From positions 3,109,411-3,173,410 of the forward strand of contig NZ_CP078078.1 of NCBI RefSeq assembly GCF_023101205.1: DNA of 64,000 nt. The letters are read 5' to 3'. Positions 7,761 to 17,200 of this stretch are shown in pieces. A model generated the notes under the pieces. It saw nothing but the letters and a program-made list of their open reading frames with translations, did no database searches and was not told the origin of the DNA. Positions within the stretch are counted from its first letter, which is position 1, and each line of letters opens with the position of its first letter. The translations under genes were made by a program, and so were the position numbers. This stretch comes from Microbacterium aurugineum. Lineage in GTDB: Bacteria > Actinomycetota > Actinomycetes > Actinomycetales > Microbacteriaceae.

Positions 7761-7840
7761 ATGCATGACGATCCGACGGATGCATGACGATCGGCCGCAA
7801 GCCGCTCCTGCATCCGTCGTGCACACCTGCATCTGAACCT
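7758..7840. repeat. GGATGCATGA repeat region, family 4
   Basis: CGGATGCATGACGATC is repeated perfectly at 7758-7773 and 7777-7792. Inverted versions (CTGCATCCGTCGTGCA, ACCTGCAT) follow to about 7830. The motif recurs in the palindromes at 26826 and 53679. The rest of the gap before the permease holds only its ribosome site. Confidence 0.7.
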
Positions 7841-7944
7841 GCACGCCGACCGGCGGAGAGGAGCGTCCGCACTCAGGGAACCCTCAGGAATCGATAGTGT
7901 TGCTCCAGCACTCCTGCCATCCCCCGAACCTCTGAGGAGCCCGC

Positions 7945-9273
7945 ATGGCCCTGTGGAAGCTGCACGGAAACGGCCGCACGGTCGAACCCGACGCCGTCGT
8001 CCGTCCCGATGAGCGCCTGAACTGGCCGGCGACGATCGCGATCGGACTCCAGCACGTCGTCGCGATGTTCGGGGCCACGTTCCTGGTGCCGATCATCACC
8101 GGCTTCCCGGTCGCCACCACCCTGCTGTTCAGCGGTGTCGGCACGATCCTGTTCCTGCTGATCACCCGCAACAAGCTGCCCAGCTACCTCGGCTCTTCCT
8201 TCGCCTTCATCGCACCGGTCACGGCCGCGACCGCCTCCGCGAACATGGGCACCGCCCTGGCCGGCATCGTGGCGGTCGGCGTGCTCCTGGCGATCATCGG
8301 CGTCGTGGTGCACACGGTCGGTGTGAAGTGGGTCGATCGCTTCCTTCCGCCGGTCCTCGCGGGGACCATCGTCGCCCTCATCGGGTTCAACCTCGCCGGC
8401 GCAGCGCACAACAACTACGCCGCAGCGCCCGTGACCGCGACCTTCACCCTCGCGATCACGATCCTCTTCGCCGTCGTCTTCCGCGGTTTCCTCGGACGCA
8501 TCTCGATCTTCCTCGGCGTGATCGCGGGCTACATCTTCGCGGGTTTCCGGGGGGAACTGGACTTCACAGCCGTCGAGAAGGCGGACTGGATCGGGCTGCC
8601 CACCTTCACCTTCCCGAACTTCACCGAGCCCGGCACGCTGACGGCGCTGGCGATGTTCCTCCCCGTCGTCCTGGTGCTGATCGCGGAGAACGTCGGCCAC
8701 GTGCGCGGCGTCGCGACCATGACCGGTGATGCGAGCGTGAACCAGCAGACCGGCAAGGCCCTGATCGCCGATGGTGTCTCGACCACCCTGGCCGGCTTCT
8801 TCGGCGGATCCGGAACCACGACCTACGGAGAGAACATCGGCGTGATGGCCTCCACCCGCGTCTACTCCACCGCCGCGTACTGGGTGGCCGGAGCCGCCGC
8901 GATCCTGCTCAGCCTCTCGCCCAAGTTCGGTGAGGTCATCAACTCCGTGCCCGCCGGAGTGCTCGGTGGCGTGACCACCGCACTGTACGGCCTCATCGGT
9001 GTCATCGGCATCAAGATCTGGGTCGACAACCGCGTCGACTTCTCCCGGCCCGTCAACCAGTACACGGCAGCCGTCGCGCTGATCATGGCCGTCGGCGGGT
9101 TCATGATCAAGGACGAGGCCTCCGGCTTCGAACTCGGCGGAATCGTCATCGCCACGGTCGCGGCGATCCTGATCTACCACCTGGGGAACCTGATCGCCCG
9201 CCTGCGCAAGACCGGTGCTGACGACCCCCGTCCGCTCGCGGCCGTCGGCCCGCTCGGCGGCGACCCCGAGTAA
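7945..9273 (+). CDS. NCS2 family uracil/xanthine permease
   Basis: A 442-residue nucleobase:cation symporter of the NCS2 (UraA/UapA) family with 14 predicted membrane segments. LQHVVAMFGATFLVP opens the transport domain, and the family signature with TYGENIGVMASTRVYS (about residues 293-308) contributes the conserved Asn-Glu/Gly substrate-site motif. The GEN(I)GV form is nearer to uracil permeases (UraA, PyrP) than to xanthine/urate carriers, but specificity is uncertain. The ribosome site GAGGAG precedes the ATG. It stands alone between repeat-bearing gaps; purine and pyrimidine salvage is the likely context. Confidence 0.93.
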   Translation: MALWKLHGNGRTVEPDAVVRPDERLNWPATIAIGLQHVVAMFGATFLVPIITGFPVATTLLFSGVGTILFLLITRNKLPSYLGSSFAFIAPVTAATASANMGTALAGIVAVGVLLAIIGVVVHTVGVKWVDRFLPPVLAGTIVALIGFNLAGAAHNNYAAAPVTATFTLAITILFAVVFRGFLGRISIFLGVIAGYIFAGFRGELDFTAVEKADWIGLPTFTFPNFTEPGTLTALAMFLPVVLVLIAENVGHVRGVATMTGDASVNQQTGKALIADGVSTTLAGFFGGSGTTTYGENIGVMASTRVYSTAAYWVAGAAAILLSLSPKFGEVINSVPAGVLGGVTTALYGLIGVIGIKIWVDNRVDFSRPVNQYTAAVALIMAVGGFMIKDEASGFELGGIVIATVAAILIYHLGNLIARLRKTGADDPRPLAAVGPLGGDPE

Positions 9274-9288
9274 CCGGCTCCCCCGCGG

Positions 9289-9325
9289 GTTCGTCCGCCG
9301 GTTCGTCCGCCGTCGTTCGTCCGCC
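9289..9325. repeat. GTTCGTCCGCC tandem repeat, three copies
   Basis: Exact 11-base copies lie at 9289-9299, 9301-9311 and 9315-9325, between the permease stop codon and a family 1 palindrome. Confidence 0.85.
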
Positions 9326-9331
9326 CCCGCG

Positions 9332-9417
9332 GTTCACAACTCCGCAGAAGTAGCCCGAATCCCGCTTCATGCGGCCGGTTCGGCCCGGAACGGCTACGTT
9401 TCTGCGGAGTTGTGAAC
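9332..9417. repeat. Dispersed palindrome, family 1 (copy 2)
   Basis: An 18-base left arm, GTTCACAACTCCGCAGAA (9332-9349), is mirrored perfectly at 9400-9417. The loop is about 50 bases. It lies between convergent genes, five bases from the carboxylase stop codon, and could also serve as a terminator. Confidence 0.9.
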
Positions 9418-9422
9418 GCGAC

Positions 9423-11153
9423 TCAGTCGATGACCGCGAGCACGCCGTCGGCCGAGACCGTCGCGGAGAGCGCAACGCGCTGTGAAAGCGTGCCGGCGCG
9501 ATGGGCTTCGACCGTCGTCTCCATCTTCATGGCGTCGATGACGGCGACCGGATCGCCCTGTGCGACCTCCGCGCCCTCCTCGACGAGCCAGCGCACGAGC
9601 GTGCCCGGCACGGGCGAGCACAGCTCGGTCGGATCGGCGGCGGGCGTGGGCACGGCAGCGCCCGTCGACGGCCCGAGTCCTGCGAGCAGAGCCGCCGGGA
9701 GCCCGAGCATCACCCGCCGTCCGTCGATCTCGACCGGGAAGCGCTGCAGCACGGCGTCTGGCAGCGCGGACGGGCGGGGCTGCATCTCCAGCTTCGGCAG
9801 CAGCGCGCTCTCGATCCACTGCGTGTGCACCGCGAAGGTCTCGGTGGCGAACGCCGCATCGTCGAGGGCGAGCAGGTCGAACGGGATGACCGTCGCCGGC
9901 CCCTCCACCACGAGCTCACGCACCGCCCGGCGCGCCCGCACGATGGCCGCGTCGCGGGACTCCGCGTGCACGATGAGCTTGGCGATCATCGAGTCGAAAG
10001 CCGGCTGGACGACGTCGCCCTCATCGATGCCGCTGTCCCACCGCACGCCGGGGCCACCGGGGATCCGCAACCGCTCGACGCGACCGGGGCTGGGCAGGAA
10101 TCCGCGGCCGGGGTCCTCGGCATTGATCCGGAACTCGAACGCGTGGCCGACGGGGTCGGGCGTCTCGGTGAACGACGGACCTTCCCCGAACGCGATCCGG
10201 AACTGCTCGCGCACCAGATCGACCCCGGCGACCGCTTCGGTGACCGGATGCTCCACCTGGAGCCGGGTGTTCACCTCGAGGAAGGAGATGGTGCCGTCTG
10301 CGGCCAGCAGGAACTCCACCGTGCCTGCCCCGCGGTAGGAGACCTCGGCGCAGATCGAGCGTGCGGCGTCGTGGAACCGGGTCCGCTGTGCGACGGATAG
10401 TCCGGGCGCGGGGGCTTCCTCGATGAGCTTCTGGTTGCGACGCTGCATCGAGCAGTCACGATCGCCGACGATGACGACACCGCCGCGTCCGTCGCCGAGC
10501 ACCTGGACCTCGATATGACGCGGGCTCTCCAGGAACCGCTCCACGAAGCACTCGCCTCGACCGAACGCCGCGATGGCCTCGCGGGTGGCCGCATCGAACG
10601 CCTCCGCCACCGCGGACAGCTCGCGCACGACCTTGAGTCCACGCCCGCCGCCGCCGAAGGCCGCCTTGATCGCGATCGGGAGACCGTGTTCCTCCGCGAA
10701 AGCCACCGCCTCCGCCGCGCCGGCCAACGGCTCATCGGTTCCGGCCGCCAGAGGGGCACCGACCTGCTGAGCGATGCGACGCGCGGTCATCTTGTCTCCG
10801 AGCGCGTCGATGCTCGCGGGCGTCGGACCGATCCAGACCAGCCCGGCCCCTTCCACCGCTCGCGCGAACGCGGCGCTCTCCGACAGGAATCCGTATCCGG
10901 GATGCACGGCGGTCGCCCCCGACTGCCGTGCGGCGGCGAGCAGCGCGTCGATGGAGAGGTAGGTGTCGGCGGCCGTGGTGCCGACGAGACCCACGGCCTC
11001 GTCGGCGAGGCGCACGTGCAGGGCGTCGACGTCCTGGTCGGCGTACACCGCGATCGATGCGTAGCCGGCTTCGGCACAGGCACGGATGACGCGCACGGCG
11101 ATCTCTCCGCGATTGGCGATCAGGACCCTCTGCGTGGTCGGCGCGGCGGTCAT
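9423..11153 (-). CDS. Biotin carboxylase-BCCP fusion of the pxp/kip operon
   Basis: A 576-residue biotin carboxylase joined to a biotin carboxyl-carrier domain. The first ~445 residues carry VLIANRGEIAVRVIRAC, the glycine-rich ATP loop FGGGGRGLKVV and the signature EVNTRLQVEHPVTEAV; the C-terminal domain has VIDAMKMETTV with the biotinyl Lys near residue 541. It looks like an acetyl/propionyl-CoA carboxylase alpha chain, but no AccD/PccB carboxyltransferase is nearby. Instead its ATG overlaps the stop of a fused PxpB-PxpC gene (ATGA). Since that fusion is homologous to the carboxyltransferase domain of urea carboxylase, the two may form one biotin-dependent enzyme (inference). Confidence 0.9.
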   Translation of the reverse strand: MTAAPTTQRVLIANRGEIAVRVIRACAEAGYASIAVYADQDVDALHVRLADEAVGLVGTTAADTYLSIDALLAAARQSGATAVHPGYGFLSESAAFARAVEGAGLVWIGPTPASIDALGDKMTARRIAQQVGAPLAAGTDEPLAGAAEAVAFAEEHGLPIAIKAAFGGGGRGLKVVRELSAVAEAFDAATREAIAAFGRGECFVERFLESPRHIEVQVLGDGRGGVVIVGDRDCSMQRRNQKLIEEAPAPGLSVAQRTRFHDAARSICAEVSYRGAGTVEFLLAADGTISFLEVNTRLQVEHPVTEAVAGVDLVREQFRIAFGEGPSFTETPDPVGHAFEFRINAEDPGRGFLPSPGRVERLRIPGGPGVRWDSGIDEGDVVQPAFDSMIAKLIVHAESRDAAIVRARRAVRELVVEGPATVIPFDLLALDDAAFATETFAVHTQWIESALLPKLEMQPRPSALPDAVLQRFPVEIDGRRVMLGLPAALLAGLGPSTGAAVPTPAADPTELCSPVPGTLVRWLVEEGAEVAQGDPVAVIDAMKMETTVEAHRAGTLSQRVALSATVSADGVLAVID

Positions 11154-12763
11154 GAGGTCTCCTTGACGATGAAGCGAAGGCGCACGCCCGGTGGCAGCTG
11201 ACCTGCGAGGTCGAGGCTGCGGTCCGTGAGTGCACCGATGATCGGGTATCCCCCGGTGAGGGGGTGGTCGGGGAGGAACAGCACCGGCTGCCCGTCGGGC
11301 GGCACCTGGATCGCACCGGTGACGGCGCCCTCGCTCGGCAGCTCCCCGCCGCGTGCGCGTTCCAGGGGCACCTCGCCGTGGAGCCGGATGCCGACCCGAT
11401 CGGAGCGCGGCGTCACCGTCCACTCCTGAGCGGTGAGGGTCGCGAGCGCTCCGGCCGTGAACCAGTCGTCGCGGGGACCGAGTGTGATCTCGAGCTCGAC
11501 GAGGTCGACCACGGCCGGCAGCTCACGGGGCAGGGCGTCGGGTTCGACCGGGTGCGAGGCGACGCCGCCCACCGGGATGACCGCGCCCGCGGTCAGCGCC
11601 TCGGGTCCGAGTCCGGCCAGGGTGTCGGCGGCGCGGCTGCCCAGTGCAGCAGCCACCTCCAGTCCACCGCGGACGGCGATGACATAGCGCAGTCCGCGCG
11701 CGGGATGGCCGAGGGTCAGCTCGTCGCCGTCGACCGTGGCGAAGGGCACACCGTGGGCCACGGAACGGACAGCGCCCTCGACGTCGGTCAGGCTGAGCGC
11801 ACCGATCGCTCCGGTGACCGCGGCGACACCGGCTCCCCGGAATCGCAGCACCGCACCACCGACGCTCTCCAGCACCGCGGCCTCGGTCGCGTTGCCCACC
11901 GCGCGGTTCGCATCGTGCAGGGCCCGGCGGTCGGCTGCCCCGGATGCCGAGACCCCGAGTGCCGCGAAACCCGGGCGCCCGGCATCCTGCACCAGCAGCT
12001 GCAGCGACGGGCGGACCACTTCGACCGCAGCCTCTGTGCGGAAACCCAGAGCATCCGCATCCGTCTCGGCGTGTTGCTCCACGACACGCCCCGGGCGCAC
12101 CGCGTCGTCTCCGTTTCGGCCCGATTCGTCCGAGCGACCCACACCCGGCCGAGCCACTTCGCGCACGTGCTCGAACCGCACGGAGGTGCCGGGGGCCAGG
12201 AGTGCGGGAGGGTCACGGTCGATGTCCCACATCACGGCGTCCGTGCGGCCGATCAGCTGCCATCCTCCGGGGCTCTCGCGCGGATACACCCCGGTGAACG
12301 CGCCCGCGAGTGCGACGGACCCGGCGGGCACGCGCGTGCGCGGCGAGGAGCGGCGCGGCACGTCGAACAGGGGATCGCTGCTGACGACGTAGCCGAATCC
12401 GGGGGCGAAGCCCGAGAACGCGACCCGCCAATCGGCAGCGAGGTGCCGGTTCACCAGTTCCTCCGTCGAGACCCCGAGCAGGGTCGCCGCTTCGTCGAGG
12501 TCTTCACCGTCGTACCGCACCGGCACGACGGCCTCGCCCGCGTCCGGGAGCTGCGCGGTGTCGATATCCACGGCCGCGAGCGCGGTCGCCAGCTCGACGG
12601 CGGAGACTCGCAGCGGATCGAAGCGCACGAGCACGGTCCGGGCACCGGGGATGCGCTCGACCACCCCGGGCACTCCCTCCCACGCGAGGTTCAGGCGCAT
12701 CGCCTCGTCGAGGTCGGCCGCCTCGACGAGCAGAGCATGATCGGATGCCGTGAGGATGCGCAT
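11150..12763 (-). CDS. Fused 5-oxoprolinase subunits PxpB-PxpC (KipI-KipA)
   Basis: A 537-residue fusion. Residues 1 to ~205 are PxpB/KipI-like (allophanate hydrolase subunit 1 fold) with SGFAPGFGYV and VPAGSVALAGAFTGVYPRES; a polar linker (~205-245) joins it to PxpC/KipA (~245-537) with LQLLVQDAGRPGFAALGVSA and the late FLPDHPLTGGYPIIG. In E. coli and B. subtilis these are two proteins that work with PxpA in ATP-dependent opening of 5-oxoproline to glutamate. Fusion in this order is common in actinobacteria. It overlaps the genes on both sides (TGATG upstream, ATGA downstream). Confidence 0.92.
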   Translation of the reverse strand: MRILTASDHALLVEAADLDEAMRLNLAWEGVPGVVERIPGARTVLVRFDPLRVSAVELATALAAVDIDTAQLPDAGEAVVPVRYDGEDLDEAATLLGVSTEELVNRHLAADWRVAFSGFAPGFGYVVSSDPLFDVPRRSSPRTRVPAGSVALAGAFTGVYPRESPGGWQLIGRTDAVMWDIDRDPPALLAPGTSVRFEHVREVARPGVGRSDESGRNGDDAVRPGRVVEQHAETDADALGFRTEAAVEVVRPSLQLLVQDAGRPGFAALGVSASGAADRRALHDANRAVGNATEAAVLESVGGAVLRFRGAGVAAVTGAIGALSLTDVEGAVRSVAHGVPFATVDGDELTLGHPARGLRYVIAVRGGLEVAAALGSRAADTLAGLGPEALTAGAVIPVGGVASHPVEPDALPRELPAVVDLVELEITLGPRDDWFTAGALATLTAQEWTVTPRSDRVGIRLHGEVPLERARGGELPSEGAVTGAIQVPPDGQPVLFLPDHPLTGGYPIIGALTDRSLDLAGQLPPGVRLRFIVKETS

Positions 12764-13563
12764 CAGACGAGGTACTCCGCATCCGGAACGTCCGTGACGA
12801 ACATATATCCCGGCGCGTGCGTGATCGCGAACGGCGGCTTCGAGGCCATGATCGCGGCCTGCGGGGTGACCCCGCATGCCCAGAACACCGGCACCTCGCC
12901 GGCACGGATCTCCGGGGCGTCACCGAAGTCGGGGCGTGCCAGATCGTCGATCCCGAGCGACACCGGATCCCCGATGTGCACCGGAGCGCCGTGCACCGCC
13001 GGAGTACGGCCGGAGATCTGCACGGCATCCGCCACCCGATCCGCAGCGATCGGTCGCATCGACACGACCATCTCGCCGCTCAGCCGTCCCGCCGGCGTAC
13101 ACGGCACCGCTGTCCGGTACATCGGCACGTTGCGTCCGAGCTCCTGGTGGCGGATCGGGATCCCCGCCTGCACGAGACCGGATTCGAACGTGAAGCTGCA
13201 TCCGATCAGGAACGACACGAGGTCCGGATGCTCCGCCCAGGCCTCGGTCGCGTCGGAGACCTCCTCCGCCAGCTCTCCGTCGCGCCAGACGCGATAGCGG
13301 CCGATATCCGTGCGGATGTCGCTGCCGGGCGCGAGCCGGGACTCCACCTGCCCCTGTTCGATGACCTCGAGCACCGGGCACGGCTTCGGGTTCCGCTGCG
13401 CGAAGAGCAACGTCTCGAAGGCCCAGTCGGCCGGCACCGCGATGAGGTTCGCCTGGGTCAGCCCCACCGCGACGCCGCTGGTCGGCTCGGCGTGCCCCGC
13501 CCGGATGGCGGCACGCGCCGCACGCGCATCGGCGAGCTGATCGGCGGTGGCGAGGACGGTCAT
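12763..13563 (-). CDS. DUF1445 (YcsI-type) putative hydro-lyase / D-glutamate cyclase family
   Basis: A 266-residue DUF1445 protein. Family motifs are [40 protein letters not shown] and [14 protein letters not shown], with conserved Cys in the latter two. The human relative DGLUCY interconverts D-glutamate and 5-oxo-D-proline, so a role in feeding or draining the D-enantiomer of 5-oxoproline fits the operon (inference). B. subtilis ycsI has the same neighbours. The ATG (13561-13563) follows the pxpA stop by one base, and the stop overlaps the pxpBC start by one base. Confidence 0.9.
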   Translation of the reverse strand: MTVLATADQLADARAARAAIRAGHAEPTSGVAVGLTQANLIAVPADWAFETLLFAQRNPKPCPVLEVIEQGQVESRLAPGSDIRTDIGRYRVWRDGELAEEVSDATEAWAEHPDLVSFLIGCSFTFESGLVQAGIPIRHQELGRNVPMYRTAVPCTPAGRLSGEMVVSMRPIAADRVADAVQISGRTPAVHGAPVHIGDPVSLGIDDLARPDFGDAPEIRAGEVPVFWACGVTPQAAIMASKPPFAITHAPGYMFVTDVPDAEYLV

Positions 13564-13564
13564 G

Positions 13565-14329
13565 TCAGGCGCCCGTGAACGGGGCGATCGTGATGCCGGC
13601 GTCCTGCAGCATCCGCTTCGTCTCGGCGGCCATCGCCACCGAGCCGGGGCTGTCGCCGTGCACGCAGATCGACTGCGCGGCCACGGGCACATCGGTGCCG
13701 TCGATCGCCCGGATCACACCGTCGGCGGCCAGGCGCACCATGCGCTCGGCGACCGCGGCCGGGTCGTGCAGCACGGCCCCCTCCTCGGTGCGCGACACCA
13801 GCTGCCCGTCCGGCTGATAGGCGCGGTCGGCGAACGCCTCCGCTGCAACGGCGAGCCCTGCCCGCTCGGCGACGTCGAGCACGACGCCTCCGGACAGGCC
13901 GAGCAGCACCAGGCTCGGGTCGATCGCACGGATCGCGGCCACGACGTCCTTCGACTGACGCTCGTCCCGCGCGATCGTGTTGTACAGCGCACCGTGCGGC
14001 TTGACGTAGGCGACCCGTCCGCCGACCGCGGAGGCGACCCCCATCAGTGCGCCGAGCTGATACTCGACGTGCGCCTGGAGCGTGGCCGAGTCGATGTCGA
14101 CCTTCGTGCGTCCGAAGTTCTCGTAGTCGCGGTAGCCGGGGTGCGCGCCGATCACGACCCCGCCCTGGACCGCGGCCGCGAGCGTCTGCCGGATGCCCTC
14201 CGGACTGCCGGCGTGGAAGCCGCACGACACGTTCGCACTCGTGACGAGGCGGAGCATGCTCGCGTCGTCGCTGACGATCCGGTCGGCGACGTTCTCGCCG
14301 AGATCCGAGTTCAGGTCGATCGAGGTCAT
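13565..14329 (-). CDS. pxpA: 5-oxoprolinase subunit PxpA (LamB/YcsF family)
   Basis: A 254-residue LamB/YcsF barrel protein, full length. Diagnostic segments are DLNSDLGE (residues 5-12), [29 protein letters not shown] (near residue 105) and FADRAY; ICVHGD near the C-terminus completes the set of conserved acidic and His residues. With PxpB and PxpC it cleaves 5-oxoproline to glutamate using ATP in the cytoplasm. It is the second gene of the operon, four bases after the transporter gene, and all downstream members are translationally coupled. Confidence 0.95.
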   Translation of the reverse strand: MTSIDLNSDLGENVADRIVSDDASMLRLVTSANVSCGFHAGSPEGIRQTLAAAVQGGVVIGAHPGYRDYENFGRTKVDIDSATLQAHVEYQLGALMGVASAVGGRVAYVKPHGALYNTIARDERQSKDVVAAIRAIDPSLVLLGLSGGVVLDVAERAGLAVAAEAFADRAYQPDGQLVSRTEEGAVLHDPAAVAERMVRLAADGVIRAIDGTDVPVAAQSICVHGDSPGSVAMAAETKRMLQDAGITIAPFTGA

Positions 14330-14333
14330 GCGA

Positions 14334-15611
14334 TCACGCTCCGATTCCGAGGAAGGCGAAGATGGGGCCGACCGAGACGATCCCCATGTACCAGGTCAGC
14401 AGCGTCACGAGCGTACCGGCGATCAGCAGCCACATCGGGTACTTCTTCGAGCCGAGCAGATCGCGACGGAACCAGCCGATGTACATGAACACCGTGAGGC
14501 CGATCGGCAGGATCAGACCGTTGAAACCGCCCACGAAGACGAGGATCGCCGCGGGTGCCGTGCCGATCGACAGGTACACCGCCAGCGACACCACGATGAA
14601 CGCGACGGTCGCGAGCTGCAAGGGCCAGCCGCCCCTGAGCTTCTTCGTGAAGGTGGAGAGGAACGTGGCCGACGTGTACGCCGCACCGATGACCGAGCTG
14701 ATCGCGGCGGCCCAGAAGATCGCGCCGAAGATGCGCAGTCCGGCGTCGCCGAGCACCGCGCCGAACGCCTGCCCCGCGGGGTTCGCGGCCTGACTCGACA
14801 GGTCGAGAGTGACGCCGGAGGCCACGACGCCGAGGATCGCGAGGAACAGGACGTAGCGCATGATGCCCGTGACGAGGATGCCGTTGGCGGCGGCGCGCAT
14901 CACCGGACCGGCGCGCTCGGGTCCGGTATGCCCGGAGTCGAGGTAGCGGTGTGCACCGGAGTAGGTGATGTAGCCGCCGACCGTTCCACCGACGATCGTG
15001 GTGATGGTGGCGAAGTTCAGCTCGTCCGGGAGGAAGGTCTGGGAGAGCGCTTCGCCCAGCGGCGGCTGCGCGATGAAAGCCACGATCAGGGTCATCACGA
15101 TCATGCCGAGGCCGAGCACGATCAGGACGACATCCATCACCCGCCCCGCCTTCTTGATCAGGAAGATGATGATCGCCAGCGCTGCGGTGAGTGCGCCTCC
15201 GAGCTTCGGATCGATGCCGAGGAGCGCGTTCATGCCGAGCCCGCCACCGGCGATGTTGCCGATGTTGAACGCGAGTCCGCCGATCACGACGAGGACGGCG
15301 ATCACGTGTCCGGAGAAGGGGATGGCGCTGTTGGCGAGTTCGCCGGCGCGCTTGCCCGACGAGGTGATCATGCGCCACACGTTCAGCTGCACGGCGATGT
15401 CGACCAGGATCGAGACGAGGATGGCGAAGGCGAACGCCGCCCCCATCGTCGCGGTGAACGTCGCCGTCTGGGTGATGAAGCCGGGGCCGATGGCACTGGT
15501 GGCCATGAGGAAGATCGCACCGAGGACGGCGCTGCGGCCGGCGCGCTTCTTGACGGCGGCCAGGCGGACTTCGTCTTCCGGGGAGAGGGACGCGGTGGAC
15601 TGCTCGGACAT
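14334..15611 (-). CDS. NRAMP-like (YcsG family) membrane transporter
   Basis: A 425-residue polytopic protein with about 11 membrane segments, related to NRAMP-type carriers and to B. subtilis Ycs[21 protein letters not shown] in TM1 is the NRAMP-like unwound helix, but the metal-coordinating DPGN of true Mn/Fe carriers is replaced by GPGF. It heads the 5-oxoproline operon, so import of 5-oxoproline or a related acid is more likely than metal transport (inference). The start was set at ATG 15609-15611 ([13 protein letters not shown]); the ribosome site is weak. Confidence 0.82.
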   Translation of the reverse strand: MSEQSTASLSPEDEVRLAAVKKRAGRSAVLGAIFLMATSAIGPGFITQTATFTATMGAAFAFAILVSILVDIAVQLNVWRMITSSGKRAGELANSAIPFSGHVIAVLVVIGGLAFNIGNIAGGGLGMNALLGIDPKLGGALTAALAIIIFLIKKAGRVMDVVLIVLGLGMIVMTLIVAFIAQPPLGEALSQTFLPDELNFATITTIVGGTVGGYITYSGAHRYLDSGHTGPERAGPVMRAAANGILVTGIMRYVLFLAILGVVASGVTLDLSSQAANPAGQAFGAVLGDAGLRIFGAIFWAAAISSVIGAAYTSATFLSTFTKKLRGGWPLQLATVAFIVVSLAVYLSIGTAPAAILVFVGGFNGLILPIGLTVFMYIGWFRRDLLGSKKYPMWLLIAGTLVTLLTWYMGIVSVGPIFAFLGIGA

Positions 15612-15657
15612 GGAGGGGGATTCCCATCGTCGTTGGTGGGTGTCGGGTGACCCCCAG

Positions 15658-15695
15658 TGTAGAACGGATAGACACTGATTGTTCAACAATATTGT
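15658..15695 (-). promoter_or_regulatory. Promoter and GntR-type palindromes for the pxp operon
   Basis: On the minus strand TTGAAC (15681-15686) and TCTACA (15658-15663) are separated by 17 bases. Two palindromes cover the -35 side: ATTGTT-C-AACAAT (15678-15690) and ACAATATTGT (15686-15695). The AT-rich patch stands out in this GC-rich gap between the transporter gene and the divergent GntR gene, and is the likely operator for that regulator. Confidence 0.7.
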
Positions 15696-15783
15696 TTCGG
15701 CTGTGCTACGAAGACGTTGCCCGAGTGTGATTTCCGGGGAGGATCCTCGAACGATCGATTCCTTCGCCACCTACGATGAAGGC

Positions 15784-16437
15784 ATGAACCAGCAGGGCAT
15801 GCTCCCCGATGTGCTCCGTCAGCGCATCATCGACGGCGACTTCGCTCCGGGATCGCGGCTGTCCGAGTCGGCCCTCGCCGAGCAGTTCGACGTCTCACGC
15901 AACACCCTCCGCGAAGCCTTCCGCGCTCTCGCTGAACAGGGGCTGCTGGAGCACATCCCGCACCGTGGCGTCTCCGTCGCCTCCCCGTCGATCGCCGACG
16001 TCATCGACATCTATCGGGCCCGTCGCGTGATCGAATGCTCCGCGCTGCTGCAGTCGGAACCCGAGCACCCGGCCGTCCAGCGGATGAAGGTCGCGGTCGA
16101 GTCCGCGGAAGCGGCCCGGGCCGAGGCGGCGGACGACCCTCGGGCCTGGCGCCGGGTCGGCAGCGCCAACATGGCCTTCCACGTCGCACTGGTCGATCTC
16201 GCCGACAGCCCCCGACTGGCCCGCACGTATCGCGATCTGGCGGCCGAGCTCCGCCTGGTCTTCCTCAAGATCGACGACCCGCGTTCGCTGCACGAACCCT
16301 TCGTCCGCAAGAACCGCGCCGTGCTCGACGCGTTCCTCGCGCGCGGCCCGCAGGCCGGAGCCACCGAGCTCGAGCGCTACCTCGTGCAGTCGGAACGCGT
16401 GGTGCTCGGCGCCTTCGCCCGCATGCGCCTGCAGTGA
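15784..16437 (+). CDS. GntR family (FadR subfamily) regulator of the pxp operon
   Basis: A 217-residue GntR regulator. The N-terminal winged helix has SRLSESALAEQFDVSRNTLR and EQGLLEHIPHRGVSV; the C-terminal FCD-type helical domain begins VIDIYRARRVIECSALL and includes NMAFHVALVDLADSPRL, with metal/effector His in typical places. FCD members often sense carboxylic acids. It is divergent from the 5-oxoproline operon, with palindromes in the shared gap, so 5-oxoproline or glutamate is a plausible effector (inference). GAAGG immediately precedes the ATG. Confidence 0.9.
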   Translation: MNQQGMLPDVLRQRIIDGDFAPGSRLSESALAEQFDVSRNTLREAFRALAEQGLLEHIPHRGVSVASPSIADVIDIYRARRVIECSALLQSEPEHPAVQRMKVAVESAEAARAEAADDPRAWRRVGSANMAFHVALVDLADSPRLARTYRDLAAELRLVFLKIDDPRSLHEPFVRKNRAVLDAFLARGPQAGATELERYLVQSERVVLGAFARMRLQ

Positions 16438-16455
16438 GCGACCCCGCACCGCGCC

Positions 16456-17141
16456 TCAGGCGGTGCCCCCGGGCGGGTGCGGACCCGACTCGAGCGCTCC
16501 GGTCGCTCGCGGACGCCGTTCGCCGTCCCGCAGTCGCACGGGCGGGACAAGGGGCGCGGCGGGTGCGGGCAGTCCATATCGGCGGTAGACCCAGCGTCGC
16601 GCGTCTTCGAGTGGATACGTGTCACCGAACACCGCGAACTTCACGAAGACGCCTTCGAGGGTGCTGCGGAACATGATCTCCTCGAGCTCCGGATCCTCGG
16701 CGCCCCGCGCGCGGAACAGCTCACGCATGGCATCCTCCGCTGCCGTCACGCGTACCTCGTGTCGGACCTCCGACTCGGCGAACAGCCGGTGCGTCGACGG
16801 CTGCTGCTGCATCGCGAGCACCGCCCGCTCCAGCGGTGTCGCGTAGCCCGTCGCCCCGAGCGCCCCGTCGATCACGGCAGCGAGCATCTCGTCCGGCGTG
16901 CCTTCGACCCGGGCGAAGCCGAGCACGGTCTCGAACCAGCGATCGATGACGGCCGCGATGAGCTGGTCCTTGCCGCCGAAGTGATAGTTGACGAGCCCCT
17001 GGGCCACACCGGCGCGCGTCGTGATCTCCGCGATGCTGGCACCGGCGACACCGCGTTCGGAGAAGGCCGCGATCGCCGCCCGCAGGATGCTCTCCCTGTA
17101 CGTTCGCGCGCCCGCCGATACTGCTCGTCGGAACGTGCCAT
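16456..17141 (-). pseudogene. TetR family regulator with an apparent -1 frameshift
   Basis: The start is ATG 17139-17141 (MARSDEQYRRARER) behind a strong GGAGGGGGG site. After about 13 codons that frame degenerates, while the next frame reads YRESILRAAIAAFSERG and then AGVAQGLVNYHFGGKDQLIA, a normal TetR helix-turn-helix, continuing to a full effector domain and stop at 16456. The second frame has no ATG or TTG near its start; its first GTG (17007) would remove most of the DNA-binding domain. Adding one base near 17100-17130 restores a single TetR gene of about 228 codons. It is either a real single-base deletion or a sequencing error in the GC-rich GCGCGCG run. Confidence 0.8.
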
Positions 17142-17200
17142 GCGGCTTCCCCCCTCCCGTGTTCCGCCGTGTCCTTGCCCCCGATCACGTGCCGCCCGAG

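Noticed and set aside
9332..9417. Rho-independent terminator only
   Set aside because: Termination may occur, but the same element family is found in a divergent promoter, no U-run follows, and arms are conserved between copies, so it was called a dispersed repeat.
9423..11153. Acetyl- or propionyl-CoA carboxylase alpha subunit as the main role
   Set aside because: Domains fit, but no carboxyltransferase gene is nearby and the gene is tightly coupled to the 5-oxoproline genes.
14334..15611. Manganese/iron importer (MntH)
   Set aside because: The metal-binding DPGN motif is replaced by GPGF, and the operon is for 5-oxoproline.
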